A stretch of 64,000 nt of DNA, from the NCBI RefSeq assembly GCF_947487805.1, contig NZ_CANKXW010000002.1, forward strand, positions 372,001-436,000. Direction: 5' to 3'. The stretch is from an uncultured Tateyamaria sp. (GTDB lineage Bacteria; Pseudomonadota; Alphaproteobacteria; Rhodobacterales; Rhodobacteraceae). The translations under genes and the position numbers were made by a program. Below are positions 28,366 to 37,933 of this stretch, piece after piece. The notes under the pieces were generated by a model, which saw only the letters and a program-made list of their open reading frames with translations, was not told where the DNA came from and did no database searches. Each line of letters starts with the position of its first letter. The first letter of the stretch is position 1.

Positions 28366-28740
28366 ATGCGCGTCCTGACCACTTCCCTCTTTGCCCTCAC
28401 CATCGCCCATGCCGCGAGCGCCGAGGGCGCCGGTCCGTCGGGCCCTGTGTCAGAAATTGTGACCTTCCGCTTGGTCGAAGGCACCAGCACGCAGGCCTTT
28501 ATCGAGGCCGCTGATGACATGGGCCCATTCCTGCGCAGCACGGGCGCGATGGTCACACGCACCCTGTCGGTCGATGACACCGGGCTCTGGACCGATCACA
28601 TCGTCTGGACGTCGCTGGACGCCGCCAAGTCCGCCGCCGCCGCCATGTTCGAACGCCCCGAGGCGGGCCCCTTCATGGCGATGATCGCACCCGACGGCAT
28701 GGACATGCGCCACGCCGCGATCCAGTTGCAACAGGAGTGA
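28366..28740 (+). CDS. Small secreted protein, dimeric alpha/beta-barrel-like
   Basis: I chose ATG 28366 because GAAGGAG lies at 28351-28357; this gives 124 residues. A signal peptide (LTTSLFALTIAHAASA) is followed by EIVTFRLVEGTSTQAFIEAA and WTDHIVWTSLDAAKSAAAAMF, the pattern of ferredoxin-like alpha/beta-barrel proteins. No catalytic residues are evident. The regulator gene starts one base after its stop, so the two are an operon. Confidence 0.7.
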   Translation: MRVLTTSLFALTIAHAASAEGAGPSGPVSEIVTFRLVEGTSTQAFIEAADDMGPFLRSTGAMVTRTLSVDDTGLWTDHIVWTSLDAAKSAAAAMFERPEAGPFMAMIAPDGMDMRHAAIQLQQE

Positions 28741-28741
28741 C

Positions 28742-29413
28742 ATGCGCCGCACCGACCGCCTCTTTGACCTGATCCAGATCCTGCGCGACGGCAAATTGCA
28801 CACCGCGCAGGAGATGGCAGAGAACTGCGAGGTGTCGGTGCGCACCATCTACCGCGACATGGACACGTTGGTGGCCTCCGGCGTACCTGTGCAGGGCGAA
28901 CGCGGCGTGGGCTACATGATCACCCAGGCGATCAGCCTGCCCCCCCTCACCCTCACCACCGAAGAACTCGAGGCCCTCAACCTCGGCATGGCCATCGTGG
29001 CCGAGGCCGCCGATGACACGCTCAAAACCGCCGCACGCACACTGGCCGACAAGATCGACGCGGTCCTGCCCGAACGCACCGTGGCGGACGCCGACAAGTG
29101 GAAATTCGCGGTGTACCCCTTTGCCGATGCAGTGCGCGGCTTTGCCCAGATGCCCACCCTGCGCGCTGCGATACGCGCCCGCCAAAAGCTGAAACTGACC
29201 TATCACTCCAAGGGCGACCGCATCACCACGCGCACCGTGCGCCCGCTGCATATGGAATACTGGGGGCGCGTCTGGACGCTGACCACATGGTGTGAACTCA
29301 GACACGATTTCCGCGTGTTCCGCGTAGACCTCATCCAGACCGCCGAAGCACTGCCCGAACTCTTCACGGACGAGCCCGGCAAGCGCCTGCAAGACTATGA
29401 TCCAACGCTCTGA
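28742..29413 (+). CDS. YafY-type HTH/WYL transcriptional regulator
   Basis: 223 residues. The N-terminal winged helix (DRLFDLIQILRDGK, then AQEMAENCEVSVRTIYRDMD) is an HTH_11 domain. The C-terminal half has the WYL-type segment PLHMEYWGRVWTLTTW with the RHDFRVFRVD tail. WYL regulators sense ligands and often control their own operon. Its start is one base after the preceding stop; the candidate operator is at 28291. Copy 2 of the dispersed palindrome lies just after its stop. Confidence 0.88.
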   Translation: MRRTDRLFDLIQILRDGKLHTAQEMAENCEVSVRTIYRDMDTLVASGVPVQGERGVGYMITQAISLPPLTLTTEELEALNLGMAIVAEAADDTLKTAARTLADKIDAVLPERTVADADKWKFAVYPFADAVRGFAQMPTLRAAIRARQKLKLTYHSKGDRITTRTVRPLHMEYWGRVWTLTTWCELRHDFRVFRVDLIQTAEALPELFTDEPGKRLQDYDPTL

Positions 29414-29421
29414 CGCCCCAA

Positions 29422-29476
29422 GGGTCGGCGGGTGGGCGCCTTTTGCGCCGCAGAGGCGCAAAACAGAGCACCCGAC
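29422..29476 (+). repeat. Dispersed palindromic element, copy 2
   Basis: The same GGGTCGGCGGGTGGGCGCC opening and CACCCGAC end as copy 1, but the inner stem is TTTTGCGCC / GGCGCAAAA (29441-29449 and 29455-29463) with a GCAGA loop. It fills almost all of the short space between the convergent YafY-type and Lin0512 genes. Confidence 0.75.
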
Positions 29477-29479
29477 ACC

Positions 29480-29815
29480 CTAGCGTACAGGCAGGAACAC
29501 CTCAATCGCGGCCACGGCCATCACGGCCACATCCCCCGCCACAGGCACATCAAGGCCCCCGGCTTCCGCCACAACCTCAACCTGACCGTAAGGCAACAGG
29601 CCAGCAATCAACTCCAAATCCACCGCCTCAGGCCGCGGCACGCCGATATGCACCACAATGCGCATGCTCTCGCGATCCACACCCAACGTGCCAAAGATCG
29701 GCAGCGACGCCCCCTGCATGGCCTGCTCCACCGCGCGCCGCGCGGCCTTGGTATCATCCCGCCCGTGCAGATCGACGCCTTGCGCCATCTCGATGATCAA
29801 ACGCTGCTCTGCCAT
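29480..29815 (-). CDS. Lin0512 family protein B
   Basis: 111 residues from ATG 29815, which overlaps the stop of the other Lin0512 gene (TGATG); a GTG one codon earlier is also possible. It shows the family's RLIIEMAQGVDLHG start, VHIGVPRPEAVDLE and LLPYGQVEVVAEAGGLDVP. The family is small, soluble and of unknown function. It is the last gene of the SSS/ABC operon. Confidence 0.8.
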   Translation of the reverse strand: MAEQRLIIEMAQGVDLHGRDDTKAARRAVEQAMQGASLPIFGTLGVDRESMRIVVHIGVPRPEAVDLELIAGLLPYGQVEVVAEAGGLDVPVAGDVAVMAVAAIEVFLPVR

Positions 29816-30156
29816 CACGCGCCCTCCACCGACACGACCAGCGCCGCCTGCGCCATCACCGTCGGATTGCCGACCCCCTCGGGTCGCACCACATCAAGCC
29901 CCCCGTGCCCCACGACAAAGGACGTCCGCCCATACGGAAACACCTCGGCCAGCACGGACGTATCCACCAGATCGGGCCGCGCACAGCCCACATGCACTTC
30001 GATCACCATGTCCTCCTTGCCGACACCCATATATTCGGCAAGGTTGATCGAATTGCGCCACAAAGCCGCGCGCACGGCGCGGGCCGCGGCTTCGGTATAA
30101 CTGCCCCTGCGCAACGACGTGCCCAGACCAAATTCCACAATCATCGGCCCACTCAT
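29815..30156 (-). CDS. Lin0512 family protein A
   Basis: 113 residues, a paralogue of the next gene: VEFGLGTSLRRG start, EVHVGCARPDLVD, and VFPYGRTSFVVGHGGLDVV. The shared pattern is VHxGxxRPxxVD and PYGxxxxVxxxGGLDV. Its start overlaps the ABC ATPase stop by four bases. Two coupled paralogues suggest a heteromer; that is inference. Confidence 0.8.
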   Translation of the reverse strand: MSGPMIVEFGLGTSLRRGSYTEAAARAVRAALWRNSINLAEYMGVGKEDMVIEVHVGCARPDLVDTSVLAEVFPYGRTSFVVGHGGLDVVRPEGVGNPTVMAQAALVVSVEGA

Positions 30157-31238
30157 GTGCGCTCCTCATTTGCAAAGACAAAACACTTGTCGCGCCGGAT
30201 CCGCAGCCACATGACCGTGCCCGCCTGCGGCAGAAACACCCCCGGCACCGTCGCCTTGATCACCGGCCCGTCATCATCCAGGCGGAACTCCACCAGGCTC
30301 TCGTTGCCCATGAACCGCGCGCGCATAACCTGCGCCCGCGCCGCCGTCCCTTCGGCCGCCGTGGGCCCCGGACCGACACCGGCCCGGTCGAAATCGATCT
30401 TCACATGCTGAGGTCGGAACACGATATCCACCTCTGTCCCATCCGGCACCCCCGGCGCCAGAAACCGGCCAAAGGGCGTCATCGCCAGCGCGCCCTCCAC
30501 CACGGAGGCCAACCGGTTCGCATCACTGAAAAACGCCACCGATGCCCGATCCGCGGGGCGGGTATAGACGTTATAGGGCGCGCCCCGCTGCACGATCCGC
30601 CCGTCGCGCATCAACGCAATCTCGTCGGCCATGCGCATTGCCTCGTCCGGCTCATGGGTGACCAGCAAAACACCGGTGTCCTCTTCCTTGAGGATCGCCA
30701 GCGTCTCGTCGCGGATCCCGTCGCGCAACCGGTTGTCGAGGCCAGAAAACGGCTCGTCCATCAGCATGATCCGCGGCCGCGGCGCCAGGGCCCGCGCCAG
30801 CGCAATCCGCTGCTGCTCGCCGCCCGACAGCTGATGCGGAAACATGTCGATGAACCGACCCATGCGCACCCGGTCCAGCATTTCCTCGACCCGGGCGCGC
30901 TTTTCCTCGCGCGTGCCACTCAACCCATAAGCCACATTGCCCGCCACACTCAGATGCGGAAACAACGCAAAGTCCTGAAACATGAGGCCAATTTCGCGCC
31001 GCTCGGGCGGCACCCGGAACTTGGTGTCACAGATCAGGGCACCGTCCACATAGATCTCGCCCGCGTCCTGCATCTCGACGCCTGCGATCATCCGCAAGGT
31101 CGTCGACTTGCCACAGCCCGACGGCCCCAAGAGACACGTCACCTGCCCCGGCTGGATCGACAGGCTGACCCCATCGACCACACGACGGCCGCCAAAACTG
31201 CGCACCAGATTGCGAATTTCCAGCCGAGGTGCCGTCAC
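30153..31238 (-). CDS. ABC transporter ATP-binding protein (PotA/FbpC type, lone)
   Basis: 361 residues from GTG 31238 (a TTG at 31259 would add seven). Walker A is GPSGCGKST, the signature is LSGGEQQRIALARAL, Walker B is IMLMDEPFSG, and there is a C-terminal TOBE-type domain (DIVFRPQHVKIDF). This type powers spermidine, iron or sugar importers, but no permease or binding-protein gene is nearby. Instead it sits between an SSS symporter and two Lin0512 genes, 36 bases after the symporter stop. Confidence 0.9.
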   Translation of the reverse strand: MTAPRLEIRNLVRSFGGRRVVDGVSLSIQPGQVTCLLGPSGCGKSTTLRMIAGVEMQDAGEIYVDGALICDTKFRVPPERREIGLMFQDFALFPHLSVAGNVAYGLSGTREEKRARVEEMLDRVRMGRFIDMFPHQLSGGEQQRIALARALAPRPRIMLMDEPFSGLDNRLRDGIRDETLAILKEEDTGVLLVTHEPDEAMRMADEIALMRDGRIVQRGAPYNVYTRPADRASVAFFSDANRLASVVEGALAMTPFGRFLAPGVPDGTEVDIVFRPQHVKIDFDRAGVGPGPTAAEGTAARAQVMRARFMGNESLVEFRLDDDGPVIKATVPGVFLPQAGTVMWLRIRRDKCFVFANEERT

Positions 31239-31274
31239 GTTCCGCCCATTCCCGATCAAAACAGTCGGGAGGTA

Positions 31275-32630
31275 TCAGGCCCGGCGCGCGCCCGCAAGCA
31301 CCGCGGCAAACCCAACGGCCAGAACCACCACGCAAATCACCAGAAGCTGCTCGTATTTATGCCCCTCCGGCAGCAGGGAGGCAAACACGCTCCACCCGCG
31401 CCCGAAATAGGCCACCGCCCCCAGAACCGCCGCGCCAAAGGCCACCAGATAGGACCAGACCGGCACCACGCGCCCCATGACCAGCCCGACAACCAGCACC
31501 GGCGTCAGGAACATCGACGCCGTGCCGCTCACCGCCACCGCATCAAAGAGCGTCGCATTGCCCCACAGCGTCAACCCGGCCCCAAGCGCCATGAACACCA
31601 CCATCACGGCGCGCCCCCCGAACAGGGTCCGCGGCGCTCCGCGCAATTCCTCGACCACCAGACGCGCGGCCGAGGCCAGCGCGGAATCCAGCGTCGACAC
31701 CGCCGACACGATCAGCGACAACATCAACAGCGCAAAGACCCAAGCCGGAAACATCAGCCCCCAGGTCCCGATCAGCTCCGCCCCATAGGCCGCCCCCACA
31801 AGGCTCGCCTGAATGCCAAAAAAACCGAACCCGATGATGCACAGCGTCGACAGCCAGAACGCGTGCAGAAACGCCGCCCGCGTGGTGCGCGCATCAGCCA
31901 GAAAGCCCCGGTCCATCATCACCGGATCATGCACCGGATAGGAAAACACCTGAAGTGCGGCCACAGCCAGCAATACCCACCCATTATAGGCCCCCGCCGT
32001 CCCCGGTGCGGTCAAAACCGCGCCCAGTGAAAACCCCGGGCTTAGCACCAGATAGGCAAACGCCACGCCAAACACCGCCAGAAACAGCACCATCTGCGCC
32101 ACGTCCGTCCGCAAGGCCGCACCCAGACCGCCCCAGGCCGAATAGGCCAGCCCCAGCACCGCAACCACACCGATTGCGGCGGTGTCACTGCCCTCCAGAA
32201 CCGCCCCCGCAATCAACCCCACGACCAGCAGGTTCGCAAACACCTCCGACAGCAGCCGCAGCGCGATCACGAGGTTATAGGCCCCCGTCCCCAAGGCCCC
32301 GAACTGCACCGACAGCCAGTCCTGCACCGACATCGCACCCCGCGCCCGGAGCCGTCCCACGACAAAGGCACCGGACAGGAAACTGCCGTAATAGGCGGCA
32401 TAGGCCAAAGTGCCCGCAATCCCGTAGAAATAGCCAAGGATCGCCGCATTCATCAGACTGCGCGCAAAAATCCAGGTGGTGACTTGGCTCAACACCAGGA
32501 CCCAGAGACCGGGTGCACCCCGCTCGCTGCGTCCCGCAAAGAACCCCTCGACCGTTGCCCGACGCGGCGCGGCCAGAACACTGACCCCCACTACCAAAGC
32601 CAAAAGGGCAATCAAAAGCGCAGGTGTCAT
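31275..32630 (-). CDS. Sodium:solute symporter family (SSS) protein
   Basis: 451 residues from ATG 32630; the frame is open to 32699 but coding character starts at TPALLIALLAL. About 12 hydrophobic segments are visible. The SSS family traits are the STLDSALASAARLVVEEL segment and the AYSAWGGLGAALRTDVAQ stretch. Substrate unknown. It heads the ABC/Lin0512 gene set. Confidence 0.85.
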   Translation of the reverse strand: MTPALLIALLALVVGVSVLAAPRRATVEGFFAGRSERGAPGLWVLVLSQVTTWIFARSLMNAAILGYFYGIAGTLAYAAYYGSFLSGAFVVGRLRARGAMSVQDWLSVQFGALGTGAYNLVIALRLLSEVFANLLVVGLIAGAVLEGSDTAAIGVVAVLGLAYSAWGGLGAALRTDVAQMVLFLAVFGVAFAYLVLSPGFSLGAVLTAPGTAGAYNGWVLLAVAALQVFSYPVHDPVMMDRGFLADARTTRAAFLHAFWLSTLCIIGFGFFGIQASLVGAAYGAELIGTWGLMFPAWVFALLMLSLIVSAVSTLDSALASAARLVVEELRGAPRTLFGGRAVMVVFMALGAGLTLWGNATLFDAVAVSGTASMFLTPVLVVGLVMGRVVPVWSYLVAFGAAVLGAVAYFGRGWSVFASLLPEGHKYEQLLVICVVVLAVGFAAVLAGARRA

Positions 32631-32721
32631 GGTCTCGGATCTTTCGCTGTGGTCGTGACCGCGACCTAGCAGCCCACCCCGCACCCGAACAGCCCACAAA
32701 CAGTTTTGTGATCTGCTGTCA

Positions 32722-32773
32722 GGGTCGGTGGGCGGGCGCCTTTTGCGTCAGCAAAACAGACCCGCCCCCGACC
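32722..32773 (+). repeat. Dispersed palindromic element, copy 3
   Basis: GGGTCGGTGGGCGGGCGCC opening, inner stem TTTTGC / GCAAAA (32741-32746 and 32751-32756) with a GTCA loop, and CCCGCCCCCGACC end. The outer stem pairs GGTCGG and GGGCGGG with CCCGCCC and CCGACC, one bulged T. It ends at the base before the stop codon of the AlkC/AlkD-like gene. Confidence 0.75.
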
Positions 32774-33901
32774 TCACACAATATCAAACGACGTCTCCGC
32801 CCGGTCCACCCCGTTCACCTGCACCACCAGTCCATGGCGACCGGGATGCAATTCAAACGTGGTCGCATTCGCTTTCAGCTTGTGCAGCTTCTTCAGTACC
32901 AGCGGCTTGCCCGGCCCCACTTGCCCGACCTTCAGCTTGAACACTTTCTCGCCGCTGCGCCCGTTTGGCCGGGCAAACCGGATCCTGTAGTCCACCAGCA
33001 CCGGCACCACCTCCGGTGCAGTCAATGTCACCTCGAACGACAGCGCTTCCCCCAATACCACTCGGGGCTGCGGCACCTCCAGCACCACTTCGACAGGTGC
33101 GTCTCCGCGATATCCCAGCATCTCCATCGCGCCCGGATGCCCGTCCTTGATCAGGGTCCTCAAAGCATGCCGGCGCATCCAGTCGCGCTCCTTCGGTGCT
33201 TGCGTGCCCAGGGCCTCCCACGCGGCCAAACGCGCCAGAACCGCGTCCGCGTTCGTCTTGGCCACGTCATTGAGATGGTTCGCCACCGATCGTGTCACGA
33301 ACCGCGTGCCATCCGCCTGCAACCGATCCAGCAAGGGCAGGCTCTGCGCAAGCGACAGCGTCATCTTGCGCGCCCAGGGCAATTTCGGCCGTGTCCCCTC
33401 GCTCACCAACCGCCGCACGTGGTAATTCGAATCTCCCGCCCATTGATCCAGCCGCCCCAGCGTCTCCGCCGGCCACCGGTTCAGAAACGGGCGAATATAG
33501 AACTCCATCGAGAACCGCTGCGTCGCCGCATATAGCAGATCCAGCGCCCGTTCGCGGTGATCCTCCAGCCCGTGGCGCACCGCCAGAACGCCCGGCACCG
33601 CATGAATGAACCGCCCGAAATCATCATCGCGCAGGGACGGATCCAGAGGCGCGGGCATCGCTGCTTCGATCTGGTCCGCCATGACGGGAAAATCCCGCGC
33701 AAGATAGGGCTCCAGACAGTCCGCAAACCAATCCAAACAGTCCATCAACGACCGATCCGCCACCCCGGACAGGGCCGCACTGTGAAAAGCACGGGCATCA
33801 AACCCGGGGACCGCACGGGCGTATTCCTCCGCCAGATCGCCCAGGCTTTCCGCGTTAAACAGCTGATCCTTCAACGAAAATGTCGGTGCCGCCTTGGCCA
33901 T
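32774..33901 (-). CDS. DNA alkylation repair-like (AlkC/AlkD-type, HEAT-repeat) protein
   Basis: 375 residues from ATG 33901, which overlaps the upstream SDR stop (TGATG). Helical repeats dominate residues 1-260, with the conserved YHVRRLVSEGTRPKLPWA and TRSVANHLNDVAKT segments of the AlkC/COG4335-like group; the C-terminal ~100 residues look like a beta-sandwich. AlkC/AlkD enzymes excise alkylated bases. Activity is inferred from family resemblance only. Confidence 0.75.
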   Translation of the reverse strand: MAKAAPTFSLKDQLFNAESLGDLAEEYARAVPGFDARAFHSAALSGVADRSLMDCLDWFADCLEPYLARDFPVMADQIEAAMPAPLDPSLRDDDFGRFIHAVPGVLAVRHGLEDHRERALDLLYAATQRFSMEFYIRPFLNRWPAETLGRLDQWAGDSNYHVRRLVSEGTRPKLPWARKMTLSLAQSLPLLDRLQADGTRFVTRSVANHLNDVAKTNADAVLARLAAWEALGTQAPKERDWMRRHALRTLIKDGHPGAMEMLGYRGDAPVEVVLEVPQPRVVLGEALSFEVTLTAPEVVPVLVDYRIRFARPNGRSGEKVFKLKVGQVGPGKPLVLKKLHKLKANATTFELHPGRHGLVVQVNGVDRAETSFDIV

Positions 33902-34680
33902 CAGATCGTGGCCACCGTGGCCCCGCCATCCAGCAACAGGTTCTGACCGACAATGAACCCCGCATGCTGAGAACACAGGAAAGCGCAGGCCGCCCCGAAC
34001 TCCTCGCGCGTGCCGTACCGCCCGGCGGGGATCGTGGCGGAACGGGCCGCGCGGGCCTCCTCCAACGTGATCCCCTGCGCCGCGACCACGCCGCCATCCA
34101 GCGCGTCGGCCCGGTCGGTTGCATGGATGCCTGGCAGCAGGTTGTTGATCGTCACCCCCTTGCCCGCCACCTGCCGCGACGTGCCCGCCACATAGCCAGT
34201 CAAACCCGCACGCGCGGAATTCGACAGACCCAGCACGGGGATCGGCGCCTTGACCGATTGCGAGGTGATGTTGACCACCCTGCCCCAGCCGCGTTCCATC
34301 ATCCCCGGCACCAGCGCCTTGATCAGCGCAATGGGCGTCAGCATGTTGGCATCGAGTGCCGCAATGAAATCATCCCGGTCCCAATCGTGCCACATGCCGG
34401 GGGGCGGGCCGCCCGCGTTGTTGACCAGAATGTCCGCATCGCCCGCCGCCTCTATCAGGGCCGCCTGTCCGTCGGGCGTGGTGACATCCGCCGCTACCGT
34501 CGTCACGTCGACCCCGTAGGTGTCGCGCAAGCGGTCGGCCGCAGCCTCAAGCGCTTCCGGGCCCCTGCTGTTCATCACCAGATGCACTCCCGCCTCTGCC
34601 AACGCCTCCGCACAACCCAGCCCCAGCCCCTTTGACGACGCACAGACCACCGCCCGCTTGCCCGCAATTCCCAGATCCAT
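33901..34680 (-). CDS. Short-chain dehydrogenase/reductase (3-oxoacyl-ACP-reductase-like)
   Basis: 259 residues from ATG 34680, preceded by GGGAGAGA; the frame runs to 34731 without a signal. The glycine motif is CASSKGLGLGCAEAL near residues 13-27, then NNAGGPPPG and a SER-RAG type active site region (TSQSVKAPIPVLGLSNSARA); the usual tyrosine of YxxxK appears replaced (LSNSARAGLTGY), so catalysis may differ. Its stop overlaps the AlkC/AlkD-like start. Confidence 0.82.
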   Translation of the reverse strand: MDLGIAGKRAVVCASSKGLGLGCAEALAEAGVHLVMNSRGPEALEAAADRLRDTYGVDVTTVAADVTTPDGQAALIEAAGDADILVNNAGGPPPGMWHDWDRDDFIAALDANMLTPIALIKALVPGMMERGWGRVVNITSQSVKAPIPVLGLSNSARAGLTGYVAGTSRQVAGKGVTINNLLPGIHATDRADALDGGVVAAQGITLEEARAARSATIPAGRYGTREEFGAACAFLCSQHAGFIVGQNLLLDGGATVATI

Positions 34681-34818
34681 GATGTCTCTCCCGTCCAGAT
34701 ATGTTCCAAGAGGTAACGGCCTGTTCACCAATGCGCCAGCAAAAGACCGAACCGTTGACCGATGCCCGCCACAATTCTAGGTTAGGTCGGTCTGCAACAA
34801 GGCAAGACATCAATACCC

Positions 34819-35820
34819 ATGACACGGCCCGCCCATTCTCCACCGCAAAGCCTGCCTGTCTACAGGGCCGAGGCGTTCTGCGTGAGCCACGGCGCCAACC
34901 TTGGCGATGCACTGTCGGTCATGGACGACCTGATGCTTGACGATGTCTATATGCTGGACGGGTCCGCATTGACGCAGCCCCTGACCCTGCATGCGACCGA
35001 TGCCAGCCACCTGACCGTGGCCGAAACCAGCAGGCTCGGCACACCCGGTGCCGCCATCCATCTCGATTGCGCGCTGACGCTGATGTCGCCCGACGGGCAG
35101 ATCACCGACGCCATCGTGCTGGTCGAAGTCGACGGGATGGGCGACATCGCCGATATCTACCTGCTGCCGTTGGCCAGCCTTGCGCCGCGCACCGCCTATG
35201 CGCTGGTTGGCACCGATCAGGATAGCGCGCGCACCAAGTTCGCGCATCTCGCCTGCGCCCGCTTTACCCGCGGCACCCATATCACCCTGGCCTCCGGCGC
35301 GCAGACCCCGATCGAGGATCTGACCATCGGCGACCGCATCCTGACGCGCAATGACGGCGTGCAGGAAGTCCGCTGGATCGGGCAAAGCACCGTGCGTGCG
35401 GTGGGCGATTTTGCCCCCATCTGCATCCGCGCAGGCACCCTGAACAATGACCGCGACCTGATCGTGTCGCCGGACCACCGCCTGTTCATCTACCAACGCA
35501 AGGACCGCCTTGGCGCGGGCCGCTCCGAATTGCTGATCAAGGCACGCCACCTCGTGAACGGCGACAGCGTGGTGGTGCAGGACGGCGGCTTCGTCGACTA
35601 TTTCGAACTGCTCTTTGACACGCATCAGATCATCTATGCCGAAGGGATCGCCGCGGAATCCATGCTGATCGACACCCGCACCAAACCCGTGGTGCCCGAA
35701 GAGTTGTCTGACCGCCTGACAGAGCACACGGACGCGGGCTTGTCTGGCCTTGACGTGACCGAAACCCTGCTTGACCGGCCCGACGCCGCAGAAATCCTGC
35801 GCCGGGCCAGTACGCGCTAA
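34819..35820 (+). CDS. Hint-domain protein
   Basis: 333 residues. The first ~140 residues form a separate domain (VYRAEAFCVSHGANLGDAL, then LVEVDGMGDIADIYLLPL), similar to other Roseobacter Hint proteins. The Hint_2 domain follows from CARFTRGTHITLASG near residue 151, with EDLTIGDRILTRNDGVQEVRW and VSPDHRLFIY. The starting cysteine is present. The ~140 bases upstream are shared with the divergent SDR gene. Confidence 0.82.
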   Translation: MTRPAHSPPQSLPVYRAEAFCVSHGANLGDALSVMDDLMLDDVYMLDGSALTQPLTLHATDASHLTVAETSRLGTPGAAIHLDCALTLMSPDGQITDAIVLVEVDGMGDIADIYLLPLASLAPRTAYALVGTDQDSARTKFAHLACARFTRGTHITLASGAQTPIEDLTIGDRILTRNDGVQEVRWIGQSTVRAVGDFAPICIRAGTLNNDRDLIVSPDHRLFIYQRKDRLGAGRSELLIKARHLVNGDSVVVQDGGFVDYFELLFDTHQIIYAEGIAAESMLIDTRTKPVVPEELSDRLTEHTDAGLSGLDVTETLLDRPDAAEILRRASTR

Positions 35821-35824
35821 AGGC

Positions 35825-36190
35825 TCACGCCCCGTAAAAGAACTCTTCGCGCACGATCTTGCCGTCACCGACAGTATAGAGGGCGACCTCTTTCATGTCG
35901 CTGACCTCACCGGATTCCTTGTGCTTGGCCGTCATCTCGAAAATCACGGCAAAGCGGTCATCGCCATGCGGCATCGGGTCGGAAATCTGGCCGCCCATCA
36001 CCTCGAACGTGGCATCCCACCAGGCATGTTTGCCCCGGATCGCTTCGATCCCCTGCGCTTCGCGGCCCATCCCGTTGTCCAGCGCCTCCACCGACACCGC
36101 GTCCGCAGCATAGAGCGCGTCAAGGTTCTCATGGGCGCGGTTCTCGCGGCAGCCTGCAACCAGTTCCTGTGCAATCTCGTTCAATGTCAT
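35825..36190 (-). CDS. SnoaL/NTF2-like protein
   Basis: 121 residues of a small alpha/beta-barrel: NEIAQELVAGCRENRAHENL start, then LYAADAVSVEAL, HAWWDATFEV and DRFAVIFEMTAKHKESG, ending in IVREEFFYG. This is the nuclear-transport-factor-2-like fold, which hosts many enzymes and binders; no active residues can be assigned. Its stop is four bases from the stop of the Hint gene, so the two converge. Confidence 0.75.
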   Translation of the reverse strand: MTLNEIAQELVAGCRENRAHENLDALYAADAVSVEALDNGMGREAQGIEAIRGKHAWWDATFEVMGGQISDPMPHGDDRFAVIFEMTAKHKESGEVSDMKEVALYTVGDGKIVREEFFYGA

Positions 36191-36318
36191 GATACCCTCC
36201 TACGGTGTGACACGGACAGGTCTAAGCGGCACTGCTGACAGTTTTTGGCATGAGCCTCAGGCGTCGCGGAGATATGCCGCCGCTTGCCCCGCAACACTGG
36301 CCCCGCTATAGGGCGGGC

Positions 36319-37929
<1,611 letters not shown>

Positions 37930-37933
37930 CGGG

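Noticed and set aside
30405-32030. A 541-residue plus-strand frame opposite the ABC ATPase and symporter
   Set aside because: It crosses two recognisable genes and looks like reversed codons.
33901-34680. Reading this SDR gene as a pseudogene because YxxxK is not obvious
   Set aside because: The frame is intact with normal length and cofactor motif; a divergent active site is more likely.
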